Assembly: GCA_902788035.1 (NCBI GenBank)
Contig: CADAIL010000022.1
Location: forward strand, 37,430 to 101,429
DNA: 64,000 bases
Direction: 5' to 3'
From: an uncultured Lachnospiraceae bacterium
Lineage (GTDB): Bacteria; Bacillota; Clostridia; Lachnospirales; Lachnospiraceae
Shown here: piece after piece, positions 6,069 through 16,348 of the stretch
How the letters are laid out: each line of letters starts with the position of its first letter
Position numbering within the stretch: the stretch's first letter is position 1
The notes under the pieces: model-generated
What the model was told of the DNA's origin: nothing
The model's input: the letters and a program-made list of their open reading frames with translations, nothing else
Databases searched by the model: none
Made by a program: the position numbers and the translations under genes

Positions 6069-8597
6069 TCACGCCCCGAACAGCCAGTCCCACCAGTCCT
6101 GGCCTGAATTGTCGTTCGAGCCGCCGCTGTCTTCACGCCCGCTGTCGTAGCCGTCCGAGTTGCCGTTGTCATCTCTGCCGCTTCCCGTATTCCCGTCGTA
6201 GCCGCCATTGCCGCTGCCACCGGAACTTCCGCCGGAGCTGCCGTTCCCGGAATTATCGCTTCCGCCGTTCCAGAAGTCACTCCACCAGCTTCCGCCGGAG
6301 TTTCCGTTGCTGCCGGAATTTCCGCTGTGACCGCTGCCGCTGTCATTTCCGTGGCTGTTTCCGTTACTTCCGTTATGGTTATTCCACCACTGACTCCACA
6401 TACTCGTATGCTCGCTGCAGGAGTGGCTTCCCTTCATGTTGTCCGGAATTACGTAGGCTGCATCCTCGGTGCCTTCCGTCGCAGACCGCAGGTAGACGTG
6501 CCGCTTAGAGCTTGGGCAGTAGGACCCCGCCTTCTCACCGGAAGATGTGCATACCTCGACTGCGACATGGCAGTCACACTCTTCGGTCGGCTCCGTGCCC
6601 TCGGCGTAATACTCGACCGCAGTCATATCCCCCTGCTCCGTCACGTCACAGAGCCCTGTGACTGCAATTTTACCGCATTTGGTGCAAATGATGCACTTGA
6701 CCAGCTGACCGGTCGAGGCGAAATCAGCATTTGCATAACTCTCGTGAGCCCGCGACATGACGGACTTCCAGATAGCCTTCACATAATCGCCGCTCTCCTG
6801 GGCGGAATTGTCATCGTTTCCTCCCCAGATACCGCATGTGAGGTAGGGTGAATAGCCGATGAACCACGAATCACGCACATCATTAGTCGTGCCGCTCTTT
6901 CCCGCCAGAGACATATTCTCGAAATTGGCATCAACGCCCGTCCCGGAATCCAGAACATCCTCGAGAGCGACCGTGAGCAGGGCTGCCGTCTCCGGAGTGA
7001 CCACCTGATGCTTTTCGGGAGTCTTTTCAAGCAGCACCTGGCCGCTTCTGTCAACGATCTTCGTATAGTATACAGGTTCAATATACTCGCCGCCCCTGGC
7101 AAGTGTGCCGTAGGCTGCGGTCATCTCAAGATTTGTGACACCGCCGTAGGTCCCGCCGAGGGCAAGCGCTTCGACCCTGTCCTCATCTGTCAGTGTCGTG
7201 ATACCGAAGTCTGAAAGACTCGACCAGACCGTATCCATGCCAAGCTCCTGAAAGCACTTAAGCGCCACAATGTTGCTCGACCGGGTGATTGCCTGATGAA
7301 CTGTCGTCATCCCTCTGAACTGACCGTCGCTGTTCACGATCTCTGTCCCGTCGGAATAGGCGTAGCTCGCATCATCGATCGTCGTTCCCAGTGTGAAGGC
7401 TCCGCTCTCGATGCCGGCCGCATACTCTCCGATCACTTTGATCGTCGAACCCGGCTGTCTCTTCAGCATTGTCGCCCGGTTCAGAATGAGGTTCGCTTCC
7501 TTGGCCCCTCTGCCGCCGACCATGGCACATACAGCGCCCGTGTTCGTGTCGAGGATGACCAGGGATACCTGCGGGTCAGACGAGTAGTAATCGCTCCGGT
7601 TGGCTTCCTCCTCACAGATTGTCTGAAGACGGCTGTTCTCTGTAGAGTAAATTGTGAGGCCTCCCCTGTATACGAGGTCCCATGCTTCCTCCTCGGAGCA
7701 GCCTTTCTGCTCCATAAGGTCGCCCACTACAGTGTAGAGAAGCGCGTCCTCAAAGTAGCTCATGATTTCCTGCGGATTGCTGTTATCCGTGGCTGCCTGG
7801 GCAATCCGGTCATAGACGGGATCCGCCATTGCTTCATCGCGCTCTCCCGGTGTGATGTAACCTTGCTCAAGCATCTTGTCGAGAACGATTTCCCTGCGCT
7901 CGGCATTATTTTCAGGATTTTTTCTCGGATTGTAGGTCGTCGGATTCTTGGTGATCGCGGCAAGGACCGCCGACTCTGACAGAGTCAGCTCCGAGACATC
8001 TTTATTAAAATAGTATCTGGATGCAGTCTCGACTCCCCAGTTTCCTCCTCCGAGGTTTATCGTGCTCAGATAGTTTTCAAGGATCCATTCCTTGGTGACT
8101 TTTTTCTCAAGGCAGACCGCGAGGAACTGCTCCTGAAGCTTTCGCTCCACTTTTTCTGCAAATGACGTCTCGCTCGTCCACTCCTCGAACACGTTATTCT
8201 TTAAAAGCTGCTGCGTGATCGTGCTTGCGCCTTCATTGAATCCGCCTCTCATTACTCCGCGGACAAAAGCTCTGCAGATACCGTACACATCGATCCCGCC
8301 GTGTTCATAAAATCTTTCATCCTCGATGGCGACAAATGCATGCTGCAGATCTTCAGGAATCTCCGAAAGGCTCACATACACCCGGTTCGATTCCTCACCC
8401 GACAGAGTCAGCGTTACATTCCCGTCCGTGTCGAGGACACTCGTTCTGTACCATTTCGGTGCAGCGTCAAGAACGCTGATGGATGGCGCCATCATAAATA
8501 TACATACCAGATACACCATGACAGCCGCAGTCAGTACAGAAACTCCGGCTATCGCAAATACCAGAATTCTGGCCCTATTCATATTTTTTATTTTCAA
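6069..8597 (-). CDS. Class A penicillin-binding protein (bifunctional PBP1A-like)
   Basis: An 842-residue membrane-anchored enzyme that polymerises glycan strands and cross-links peptidoglycan. Residues 10-35 form the transmembrane anchor. The GT51 glycosyltransferase domain (about 70-240) shows EDERFYEHGG, GASTITQQLLKN and NPTTYNPRKNP. The transpeptidase domain (about 330-650) has the serine motif STIK near 382, SSN near 439 and KSGT near 564. Two CxxC pairs follow near 645-690. From about 735 the protein ends in a glycine-, serine- and asparagine-rich tail of roughly 100 residues, common in clostridial homologues. I accept the TTG at 8597 because GGAGGTGACCTA sits just upstream; the ATG five codons later is too far from it. 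Confidence 0.95.
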   Translation of the reverse strand: MKIKNMNRARILVFAIAGVSVLTAAVMVYLVCIFMMAPSISVLDAAPKWYRTSVLDTDGNVTLTLSGEESNRVYVSLSEIPEDLQHAFVAIEDERFYEHGGIDVYGICRAFVRGVMRGGFNEGASTITQQLLKNNVFEEWTSETSFAEKVERKLQEQFLAVCLEKKVTKEWILENYLSTINLGGGNWGVETASRYYFNKDVSELTLSESAVLAAITKNPTTYNPRKNPENNAERREIVLDKMLEQGYITPGERDEAMADPVYDRIAQAATDNSNPQEIMSYFEDALLYTVVGDLMEQKGCSEEEAWDLVYRGGLTIYSTENSRLQTICEEEANRSDYYSSDPQVSLVILDTNTGAVCAMVGGRGAKEANLILNRATMLKRQPGSTIKVIGEYAAGIESGAFTLGTTIDDASYAYSDGTEIVNSDGQFRGMTTVHQAITRSSNIVALKCFQELGMDTVWSSLSDFGITTLTDEDRVEALALGGTYGGVTNLEMTAAYGTLARGGEYIEPVYYTKIVDRSGQVLLEKTPEKHQVVTPETAALLTVALEDVLDSGTGVDANFENMSLAGKSGTTNDVRDSWFIGYSPYLTCGIWGGNDDNSAQESGDYVKAIWKSVMSRAHESYANADFASTGQLVKCIICTKCGKIAVTGLCDVTEQGDMTAVEYYAEGTEPTEECDCHVAVEVCTSSGEKAGSYCPSSKRHVYLRSATEGTEDAAYVIPDNMKGSHSCSEHTSMWSQWWNNHNGSNGNSHGNDSGSGHSGNSGSNGNSGGSWWSDFWNGGSDNSGNGSSGGSSGGSGNGGYDGNTGSGRDDNGNSDGYDSGREDSGGSNDNSGQDWWDWLFGA

Positions 8598-8748
8598 TAG
8601 GTCACCTCCTGACTGTATGCAAACCGCCCTTTCATATCAGAGCGCAGAAAAACCCTTACATGATTATTTTTATCATTCATTTGTGTGCAAATCGTGTTCT
8701 GTTTTTTGCGAATAATTTACGATTGGTTACGTTTTGTGATAAACTGTT

Positions 8749-8773
8749 GTCTGGCGCGCACATCGCGCCAGAC
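8749..8773 (+). promoter_or_regulatory. Perfect hairpin in the leader of the CotH-like gene
   Basis: GTCTGGCGCG (8749-8758), loop CACAT, CGCGCCAGAC (8764-8773). The 10-bp stem ends four bases before the GGAG ribosome-binding site. It could protect the mRNA or modulate initiation. There is no U-run, so it is not a terminator. Confidence 0.6.
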
Positions 8774-8787
8774 GATTGGAGAACACT

Positions 8788-10887
8788 ATGATTAAAAAGA
8801 AACTGTCAATCATCCTCCGGGTCATCCTCGTATTCGTGTCGGCAGCCATCTCTATGTGCTTCGCGGCAAGCGTGCAGGCGGATGAACTCCCGGAGAATGT
8901 AATGTTCGCTGTGACCCATAACGCAGGCGGAGAACCCATCGGTCCCTACTACGATTTTGAGGCAAACGGAGGGACCCGCTATCTCTTCCTTCCCGAAGGA
9001 GTGGGCGAGGAACTTAAGATCAATTACTCCGGGGACATCACGGAGGTCAGCGAAGGACACCTGGACACAGGAGCCCATACAATCACAGGTACCATGGAAG
9101 CCTTTATCGCTTCCCTGTCGGACGGCAGAGATATTCCTGTCGTTATAAGGAGATCAAAAATTCCGTCGCTGGAAATCTCTCTTACGGATTCACTGGATGA
9201 CATCCACAAAGACAAGGACAGGATCAGCACGGGGGCTTCCGTTGTCCTCACTGATCCGTCGGATCCGGGCAGCAATTTCGTCTCTGCGGGCGATTGTGAA
9301 TTCAAAGGCCGCGGAAATTCCTCCTGGGAAGTGTACGACAAGAAAGGGTATCAGCTGAGGCTCGGGGAAGCCCGCATGGTACTCGGGATGGATCGGGCCA
9401 AGACGTGGGTACTTCTTGCAAATGCCAGCGACCCCACACTCCTGCGCAACAAACTTGTCTATGATATCACCCGGCAGATGAAGTTGGCATTTGCCCCGGA
9501 AGGTGAATTTGTCGACCTGTGGGTGAACGGCGATTATCGTGGAGTCTACCTCCTGACCGAAAAGGTTCAGATCGGTCCGAACCGTCTGGATCTCACGAGC
9601 GGCCACGGTATCATCGCGGAGTTTGACAATGCTTTCTATAATAATGAAATCTATTTTCAGGATTACTTCGGGAATTACTTTGCGCTAAAAGATTCGGCGG
9701 ATCCGGAGGGGCTGAATGATTTTCTGAAATTTCAGGAGGCTGTCGACACGCTGGACTACCTGTTGGACGAAAAGCGGGACTGGCAGGAGATAGAAAAGTG
9801 GATAGACGCGGAGTCATTTGCAAGAATGTTTTTAGTGAACGAATATTTTGCCAACTGCGAGTCAGCTGTCACCAGCTTTTTCTGGTATCAGGACGGAGAG
9901 GACGACGTGCTGCACGCCGGACCTGCGTGGGATTACGACACCTGCATGAGAGACGGCGTTGAGGATCCCGCCGAGTATTACGTGTATAAAAATACGTTCT
10001 ACAACCGGTTCCTCCAGCACGAGGAGTTCCAGCAGCTCATCTCGGAAATATACGCCGATGAATGCCAGCCCCTCTTCGAGGGCGCTTCAAACGATATGTA
10101 CGCACTCCGGGACCGGATTTCATCGTCCATCGATATGAATTATATCCGCTGGGATGTTCTTGGCGGAACGGATGCCAAAGGACACGAGTCCTTCCCGAGC
10201 TATGAGCTGAATTTCAACGATCAGCGCACATGGCTCCGTGAGCGGGCAGAGCACTTCTCCCCCGAGGGTGTCGTCGGCGAGGTCGTTCCCTACGCGTTCA
10301 GTCTAAGTATGTCGGAGGACGGCCGGTATGTCGACTTCTACCTGACCTCGACCCGTCAGTCGATTGTCCAGACAGAGGCTTCCGTGTGGAGTCTTGCGGG
10401 AGGCGCGGGCACAGCCACGAGGATCCGGGCTGATCGCGAGGACAGTGATTCCGGGCTTCCCAGATGGCACGCGCGGTTCGATCTTGGCACCTCCCGCTAC
10501 ATCGGCACTTTCAAGGTGCAGATGATCGTTAACGGCCAGGCAGCCCAGCCGGCAGCGGAAGGGACCTTCTTCGTGAGCTCCCTGCCCGAAGATACCGGCA
10601 GCTATACATATGAGGGAATCGACTTCAGTCCTGTCTTTGATCCTGTCTACTACGCGATGCGGTATCCGATCGTGAGGAAGCAGGTGGGCTACGACAAGGA
10701 GAGGCTCTTCGCCCACTTCATCTCAACGGGCATAAGAGCAGGCTATCAGGGCAGCGAGGCCTTCAATGTCCTCTGGTACAGGGAGCACAACGAGGATCTG
10801 GCGGCTATCTACAAGGACAGCTATCTGTCCTACTACGAGCATTACCTGATCAAGGGTATGGCGGAGGGCCGACCGGGGCATCCGTGA
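8788..10887 (+). CDS. Secreted CotH-kinase-family protein
   Basis: A 699-residue exported protein with a signal peptide (KKKLSIILRVILVFVSAAIS, cut near the VQA-DE site). The central CotH domain (about 165-500) is identified by FKGRGNSSWE, LLRNKLVYDI, VDLWVNGDYRGVYLLTEKV and WDYDTCM. CotH was first described in spore-coat assembly, where it phosphorylates proteins. The C-terminal 80 residues (FDPVYYAMRYPIV... HFISTGIRAGYQ) form a repeat-like module seen at the end of many clostridial surface proteins. The start at 8788 follows GGAG by six bases; a TTG at 8776 overlaps that site. It stands alone between a divergent gene and a strong terminator. The target is unknown. Confidence 0.85.
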   Translation: MIKKKLSIILRVILVFVSAAISMCFAASVQADELPENVMFAVTHNAGGEPIGPYYDFEANGGTRYLFLPEGVGEELKINYSGDITEVSEGHLDTGAHTITGTMEAFIASLSDGRDIPVVIRRSKIPSLEISLTDSLDDIHKDKDRISTGASVVLTDPSDPGSNFVSAGDCEFKGRGNSSWEVYDKKGYQLRLGEARMVLGMDRAKTWVLLANASDPTLLRNKLVYDITRQMKLAFAPEGEFVDLWVNGDYRGVYLLTEKVQIGPNRLDLTSGHGIIAEFDNAFYNNEIYFQDYFGNYFALKDSADPEGLNDFLKFQEAVDTLDYLLDEKRDWQEIEKWIDAESFARMFLVNEYFANCESAVTSFFWYQDGEDDVLHAGPAWDYDTCMRDGVEDPAEYYVYKNTFYNRFLQHEEFQQLISEIYADECQPLFEGASNDMYALRDRISSSIDMNYIRWDVLGGTDAKGHESFPSYELNFNDQRTWLRERAEHFSPEGVVGEVVPYAFSLSMSEDGRYVDFYLTSTRQSIVQTEASVWSLAGGAGTATRIRADREDSDSGLPRWHARFDLGTSRYIGTFKVQMIVNGQAAQPAAEGTFFVSSLPEDTGSYTYEGIDFSPVFDPVYYAMRYPIVRKQVGYDKERLFAHFISTGIRAGYQGSEAFNVLWYREHNEDLAAIYKDSYLSYYEHYLIKGMAEGRPGHP

Positions 10888-10906
10888 CGATGGTGCAGAG
10901 TATAAC

Positions 10907-10934
10907 AAGGGCTGCCGCGAAAGCGGCAGCCCTT
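10907..10934. terminator. Bidirectional terminator
   Basis: AAGGGCTGCCGC, loop GAAA, GCGGCAGCCCTT is a perfect 12-bp stem with a stable tetraloop. It lies between the convergent CotH-like and fructokinase genes. Confidence 0.9.
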
Positions 10935-10963
10935 GCTTTAGTTCTTATTCAAATTTCGGTGAA

Positions 10964-11938
10964 TCAGCGACCGAACTCTTTTCTGTAGGCTTCGACCTCT
11001 TCGACCGTCGGCATAACGCAGAGCGCGCCCTTCTTTGTGGTGACCAGGGAAGCTGCGGCATTTGCAAATGTAAGAAGTTCATGCAGCTGCTCCTCATTCA
11101 TCTCGAGACCATATTTCAGGACATGGTGCAGAGCGGAAGCGCAGAATGTGTCGCCGGCGCCTGTCGTCTCGACAGTGTTCGGATTCAGGAAACCTGCCTC
11201 GTAGGCTTCGACGCCGTTGCAGTATGCCTTGGAGCCGTCAGGACCGTATGTCGCAAATACAAGCGGGATCTTGTACTCGTCGATGATCATCTTGATGCCC
11301 TTGTCAAGATCTTCCTCGCCGGTCATGAAGGTGATTTCATTGTCGGAGATCTTAAGGACGTCACACTGGGACAGACCGTAAGCGATCTTCTCTTTTGCCT
11401 TCTCCTCGGAGCTCCAGAGAGGCGGACGAAGGTTCGGGTCGAAGGAAATGATCGCGCCGTTCTCTTTGGCAATCTTAATAGCCTCGACCGTAGCGGCCTC
11501 AACGCCCTCATGGGTCATGGAAAGAGTTCCGAAGTGGAAGATCTTTGCGTCAGCAATGTAATCCTTATTAGCAATGACCTCATCCTTTGTCAGCATGATA
11601 TCTGCGCCGGGGTTGCGGTAGAAGGAGAAGTCTCTGTCGCCGTTCGGCAGCTTCTCGACAAATGCGAGTGTCGTGTGAACTTCCTCATCCATCATGAGCG
11701 CGCCCATGTCGATACCCTGATCAACAGTTCTGGCTTTCAGCATTCTTCCGAACATATCGTCGCCGACCTTGCCGATGAAGGCAACCTTGCGGCCGGCCTT
11801 GTTCAGCATGGCCAGAACGTTGCACGGCGCTCCGCCCGGGTTTACTTCGAGGAGTTTGTTGCCCTGCTCAGAGATTCCGCTCTCTGTAAAGTCGATCAGG
11901 AGCTCGCCGAGTGCTGTAACATCATACTTTTTGCTCAT
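10964..11938 (-). CDS. Fructokinase (PfkB family)
   Basis: A 324-residue cytoplasmic sugar kinase. Characteristic motifs are GELLIDF at the N-terminus, NPGGAPCNV near 33-41, GKVGDDMFG near 55, DPNLRP near 165, and the anion-hole/catalytic motif TTGAGDTFCA near 260. The last feeds the base aspartate that takes the fructose proton. The closest match in character is the bacterial ScrK-type fructokinase, which makes fructose-6-phosphate from fructose. The GH32 hydrolase at 38879 could supply fructose, though it is not linked. I start it at 11938 because AGGTGGG precedes it; the GTG at 11950 overlaps that site. Confidence 0.9.
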   Translation of the reverse strand: MSKKYDVTALGELLIDFTESGISEQGNKLLEVNPGGAPCNVLAMLNKAGRKVAFIGKVGDDMFGRMLKARTVDQGIDMGALMMDEEVHTTLAFVEKLPNGDRDFSFYRNPGADIMLTKDEVIANKDYIADAKIFHFGTLSMTHEGVEAATVEAIKIAKENGAIISFDPNLRPPLWSSEEKAKEKIAYGLSQCDVLKISDNEITFMTGEEDLDKGIKMIIDEYKIPLVFATYGPDGSKAYCNGVEAYEAGFLNPNTVETTGAGDTFCASALHHVLKYGLEMNEEQLHELLTFANAAASLVTTKKGALCVMPTVEEVEAYRKEFGR

Positions 11939-12012
11939 CTTGAATCCCACCTTTTCTTAATTTTATTATTTTGTGTGCCGTGCCCCCGCTTGGTGCGCCG
12001 CACGAATGTGTG

Positions 12013-12433
12013 ACCGATAATCATCTGTTATTATAGCATTACACTGCACATTTTATCTATAAATCAGACAAAAAAACCGGAGATAAACCGAAAGATTTAT
12101 GAGGTTTGACAGTTTTTTGCGCTCATTTTGTGCATTATTTCAAAAAGATTCCCGAGTGTTTCATTTTTCCATCTTTGCTTTTGCCCATAAGGTACAGATA
12201 GGGTAACAGTTCAGACGGGCTGTTCTTATGATGTTTGCTGCCGATACATGAACTTCGAGGCAGCCCGTCCGAACTGCTGTCGGCGAACAGAAATTCTGCC
12301 TTCACATTCCGTGCCGCTTGCCGCTGCCTGCATCAGATGCTATACTGACAATCATACCCGTGTCCCATCCGGAGATAATGTGAAACCGGGACGCCATTCC
12401 ACATGAGACAAGTATCGTACGAGGATATAATAA
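12013..12433. other. Intergenic region with one hairpin element
   Basis: About 495 bp separate the divergently transcribed fructokinase and helicase genes. Apart from the element at 12203-12280 I see no gene. The AT-rich part (12020-12180) should hold both promoters, but no pair of hexamers stands out enough to name. The helicase ATG is preceded by ACGAGGATATAATAA, a modest ribosome-binding site. Confidence 0.5.
12203..12280. repeat. Short hairpin element (GTAACAG family), about 78 bp
   Basis: GTAACAGTTCAGACGGGCTG is inverted, with a few mismatches, as CAGCCCGTCCGAACTGCTGT. Only about 40 bp lie between the arms. It is a short version of the element at 44328 and close in size to the one at 49052. 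No target duplication is apparent. Confidence 0.8.
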
Positions 12434-15400
12434 ATGAAAGAAACGCACGGCAACTGGACCGCACTCTTTTCAAAGACAATTCTGCAGAGAGGCAAAGCCT
12501 ATTTTCAGAGCGGAAAAACCAAAAAGCTCATCGAAGAGCCGAACGGCTACAGCCTGACGGTCAGAGGCTCCCGAAACTATACTGTCCATATCGGAACTGA
12601 CTGGTGCGGCGATGTAGAGTCGTTCTCCTGCACCTGTCCCTACGCTGCAGGAGGAGAGTATTGCAAGCATATGGCGGCCGCCCTCTATTACCTCGAGAAC
12701 TATTACGGGGAACCTTTCTGGATTTCCGATAACAATGACGCCAAAGCCGCTTCCTCCTCAGGAAAGACTGAAAATGGCGGGAATCGGGAAAGCTCTCTTC
12801 CACCGCTCTATGCTCAAAGCAGCGCAGAGCCGAAAGCATCCGGCGGAGCAAAAACGAGCGCATCCGAAAATACCGGGACAGCTGCGTCAAAAAACACGGG
12901 CGGATCCGCCCGGTCAGGGTCTTCAGCGGGCGCGGATTATTTTTCAGATATAGCAAAGCTCCAGAAAAACGAGCTGGCGGTCCGGCAGTCGGAAACTCCG
13001 GCCTCTCCCTTTGTGCCCTCAGATTACCGCTATTTCGACAATCCCGATTATCTCTCTGATATCAAGTCACGGGAATCCGACAGAAAAAAGGCCCGCGCTC
13101 TGGTCAGGAAGAAAGACCGGGATGACATCAACGTGCGATTCATGTACCGGGAAGGTACCGGTCAGGAAGATATGGTCGGCGACGCCTACTGGACGACTCC
13201 GTCTGATTATTATTACGAAGACAACACGGTCCACCTGACCTTTAACCGCCAGCACATTCTCTCCTCTTCCTGCTCCGGATGGCGCTGCAGGAACGCGCGC
13301 TACTACGGTTCGGATGACTACGCGTGCGAGCATCAGATTGCGGCCGTCTATCTGCTGCAGGAATATCTGAAGACCAACAATCCGGGCGACTCCACCAATT
13401 TGTCCGGCATACGTTTTCTTTCCGGCATAGCAGGCGATATAAAGGCCGAGACAGCCGACGTTGTCCCGACACTGACGATCACCCCCTACCTGACGCGGGA
13501 CGAGAGCGGCATTTTCGCCTGCTTCCGCGTCGGCGCCGGCAAACTGTATAAGATAAAAAATCTTCCGGAATTTTCCAAAACGGTCGCCTCCGGCGGACAG
13601 ATGCGGTTCGGCACAAAGACCGATCTCACTCTGGGGAAAGAGTACATAAAGCCCGAGTCAGTCAAGTGGATGTCCTTCATCGACGATTATCTCGCCAGTG
13701 AAAAAATACAGCTCGATCAGTTCACCGCAAGGCTCAGATACAATAATTACTATTCCTACAACATCCCGGGAACCAAGGACCGCATTGATCTGACCGGTCA
13801 GACTCTCGACGACTTTTTCGATACAGCTGTCGGCGAGACGATTGAATACACGGATAAGACAGCCATTGAAAAGTCAAAACGCAGTATCGCCTTCCGGATG
13901 CGCGATCTGCCGGTCACGCTGAAGGTCAGCGCAAGCCGCGGCCCCGGCGGCATCGTCGACGGCATCCTTATGACCGGCGATCTGCCGGAAATCATAAAAG
14001 GTATAAATCGGCGCTACTATGTCACGGCCGACGCTCTGAACTGCATTCCCGAGGAGCGCTCCGCCGCCCTCAAGGCGATTCTGGACGCGGAACACGGGGG
14101 CTACGTGCGGATCATGATCGGGCGGCATCATTTGTCCGATTTCTATCACAAAGTGCTGCCTGCCCTCCGCGAGATCGTCCATATTGAAAGTTCCCAGAAT
14201 GACGAGGATCTCATTCGGACGGTCCTGCCTCCGGAACCGGAATTCATCACGTATCTGGACGTTGATTCCGGCAATCTGGTCGGCCGATGCGACGTTTACT
14301 ACGACAGCACCGGCTACGCGCCGACAGATATTTTTAATGACAAGCCCATCGAATCGTTCCGCAGTTATAAGGCGGAAAGCGATATGTTGCAGCTGCTGCT
14401 TCAGTATCTTCCCCACTATGATCCGTCTTACCGCATTTTCTTTGCGGCAAAAGACGCCGAGCTCACATTCGACCTGCTCGACCGGGGCATCCCCGAAATC
14501 ATGGCAAAAAGTGAAGTCCGCATGACGGACCGTTTCAAAGCGCTGAAGATCCGGAACCGCTCAAAATTCGACATCGGTCTCTCCGTGGAGAGCAACCTGC
14601 TCGATATCTCCGTCACATCGAGCGATCTCTCCCCGGAAGAGCTCCTCGATATCCTGTACAGTTATAAAAAGAAGAAAAAATTCATCACATTAAAGAACGG
14701 CGATTTCTTCAAGATCGACGACAACGAGACGATTGCACGGCTTGCGGAGATGATGGACGCGCTTCATGTCTCCGCGAAAGAGTTCGTCACAGGGAAAATG
14801 CATATCCCGGCCTACCGCGCCCTCTATCTCGACAAGATGATGGAGTTTTCGCAGGATATCTACGCGACAAGAGACAACCGGTTCAAATCGCTGATCAAGG
14901 AATTCAAGACCATTGAGGACGCGGACTTCGAAGTGCCGAAAACACTGAAGAGCACGCTCCGAAAGTATCAGAGCGTCGGCTACCGCTGGCTGCGGACGCT
15001 GGACGCCCACAGCTTCGGCGGTATACTGGCGGATGACATGGGCCTCGGAAAAACGCTGCAGGTCATCACGGTCATGCTCGCGGTGAAGAATGAGGCCCCG
15101 GAAAATCCAAGGCCGTCTCTCATCGTGACGCCTGCTTCGCTGGTGTATAACTGGAGGGAGGAGCTGGCTGCATTTGCACCTTCTCTCACAGTCAGTCTTG
15201 TCGCGGGGACGGCAAGAGAACGCGCGCGCATGATTGCCTCCTGGCGGGAGAGCGACGTCCTCGTCACCTCCTACGATCTCTTAAAGCGCGACATCGCGGA
15301 GTACGAAGGAAAGCAGTTCCGCTTCCTCGTCGCTGACGAAGCCCAGTACATTAAGAACCGGACCACCGCAGCCGCCAGGTCCCTGAAGCTCGTCGCCGCG

Positions 15401-16348
15401 GACACCCGCTTCGCGCTGACCGGAACTCCGATCGAGAACCGGCTGGGCGAACTCTGGTCCATCTTCGACTACCTGATGCCGGGCCTTCTCTATTCCTACG
15501 AAGAGTTCCAGAGCGGATTCGAGGCTCCGATCGTGAAATCAGAAGATGAAGAGGTCCGCGAGCAGCTCCGCAAAATGGTGACCCCGTTTATCCTTCGCAG
15601 AAAAAAGGCAGACGTCTTAAAGGATCTGCCGGATAAATTGGAGGAGGTCCGCTACGCCCATATGGAGAGCAAGCAGCAAAAGCTCTACGACGGTCAGGTC
15701 GTGCGCATGCGCAAAAAGCTGCAGAGCTCGAGCGAGACGGACTTCCGCAAGGGAAAGATCGAGATTCTGGCCGAACTCACCCACATCCGTCAGATCTGCT
15801 GCGACCCGTCCCTCATGTTCGAGGACTATGACGGCAAGTCTGCCAAGAAAGAGCTGTGCCTCGAACTCATCGATTCTCTGATCGATGGCGACCACAGAGC
15901 CCTGATCTTCTCCCAGTTCACAAGTATGCTGGAAAAGCTTGAGGCGGATCTCAGAAAGAGGGGAATCGAATACTTTAAGATTACAGGCGCAACGCCCAAG
16001 GCGAAGCGAATGGAGCTTGTCAAGGCCTTCAACGAGGGTACCGTGCCCCTCTTCCTGATCTCGCTGAAAGCCGGAGGCACCGGTCTCAATCTCACCGGGG
16101 CGGACGTGGTCATCCACTACGATCCGTGGTGGAACACGGCGGTTCAGGATCAGGCTACCGACAGAGCTCACAGAATCGGTCAGACAAAGGTCGTCAATGT
16201 CTACAAGCTGATCGTCAAGGGCACGATTGAGGAAAAAATCGTGGAGATGCAGCAGAGCAAGCAGAAGCTTGCGGATGACATCCTCTCCGGCGAGGGCGTC
16301 GCCTCCGCTGCGCTGAGCCGCGAGGATCTGCTGGAGCTTCTTGCGTAG
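12434..16348 (+). CDS. SWIM-domain SNF2-family helicase/ATPase
   Basis: A 1304-residue Swi2/Snf2 ATPase, a double-stranded-DNA translocase. Residues 66-79 form a SWIM zinc motif (SCTCP then YCKH). A second, looser one lies near 280-297 (WRCRNA then ACEHQ). Residues 100-170 are a serine/glycine-rich linker. The helicase core has ADDMGLGKT near 868, the Walker B box ADEAQ near 966, LTGTPIENRLGEL near 997, and the C-terminal motifs LKAGGTGLNLTGAD and DRAHRIGQT near 1243. Standalone bacterial SNF2 proteins of this size are widespread and their substrate is unknown. No methylase or nuclease neighbour links it to a known defence system. Confidence 0.92.
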   Translation: MKETHGNWTALFSKTILQRGKAYFQSGKTKKLIEEPNGYSLTVRGSRNYTVHIGTDWCGDVESFSCTCPYAAGGEYCKHMAAALYYLENYYGEPFWISDNNDAKAASSSGKTENGGNRESSLPPLYAQSSAEPKASGGAKTSASENTGTAASKNTGGSARSGSSAGADYFSDIAKLQKNELAVRQSETPASPFVPSDYRYFDNPDYLSDIKSRESDRKKARALVRKKDRDDINVRFMYREGTGQEDMVGDAYWTTPSDYYYEDNTVHLTFNRQHILSSSCSGWRCRNARYYGSDDYACEHQIAAVYLLQEYLKTNNPGDSTNLSGIRFLSGIAGDIKAETADVVPTLTITPYLTRDESGIFACFRVGAGKLYKIKNLPEFSKTVASGGQMRFGTKTDLTLGKEYIKPESVKWMSFIDDYLASEKIQLDQFTARLRYNNYYSYNIPGTKDRIDLTGQTLDDFFDTAVGETIEYTDKTAIEKSKRSIAFRMRDLPVTLKVSASRGPGGIVDGILMTGDLPEIIKGINRRYYVTADALNCIPEERSAALKAILDAEHGGYVRIMIGRHHLSDFYHKVLPALREIVHIESSQNDEDLIRTVLPPEPEFITYLDVDSGNLVGRCDVYYDSTGYAPTDIFNDKPIESFRSYKAESDMLQLLLQYLPHYDPSYRIFFAAKDAELTFDLLDRGIPEIMAKSEVRMTDRFKALKIRNRSKFDIGLSVESNLLDISVTSSDLSPEELLDILYSYKKKKKFITLKNGDFFKIDDNETIARLAEMMDALHVSAKEFVTGKMHIPAYRALYLDKMMEFSQDIYATRDNRFKSLIKEFKTIEDADFEVPKTLKSTLRKYQSVGYRWLRTLDAHSFGGILADDMGLGKTLQVITVMLAVKNEAPENPRPSLIVTPASLVYNWREELAAFAPSLTVSLVAGTARERARMIASWRESDVLVTSYDLLKRDIAEYEGKQFRFLVADEAQYIKNRTTAAARSLKLVAADTRFALTGTPIENRLGELWSIFDYLMPGLLYSYEEFQSGFEAPIVKSEDEEVREQLRKMVTPFILRRKKADVLKDLPDKLEEVRYAHMESKQQKLYDGQVVRMRKKLQSSSETDFRKGKIEILAELTHIRQICCDPSLMFEDYDGKSAKKELCLELIDSLIDGDHRALIFSQFTSMLEKLEADLRKRGIEYFKITGATPKAKRMELVKAFNEGTVPLFLISLKAGGTGLNLTGADVVIHYDPWWNTAVQDQATDRAHRIGQTKVVNVYKLIVKGTIEEKIVEMQQSKQKLADDILSGEGVASAALSREDLLELLA

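Noticed and set aside
10964..12013. Long open frames opposite real genes (for example plus-strand 11081-12013 and 16802-18394)
   Set aside because: They are antisense shadows created by codon bias of the fructokinase and YgiQ-type genes.
12434..16348. DISARM or other SNF2-based defence island
   Set aside because: No methyltransferase, PLD nuclease or other partner gene lies nearby.
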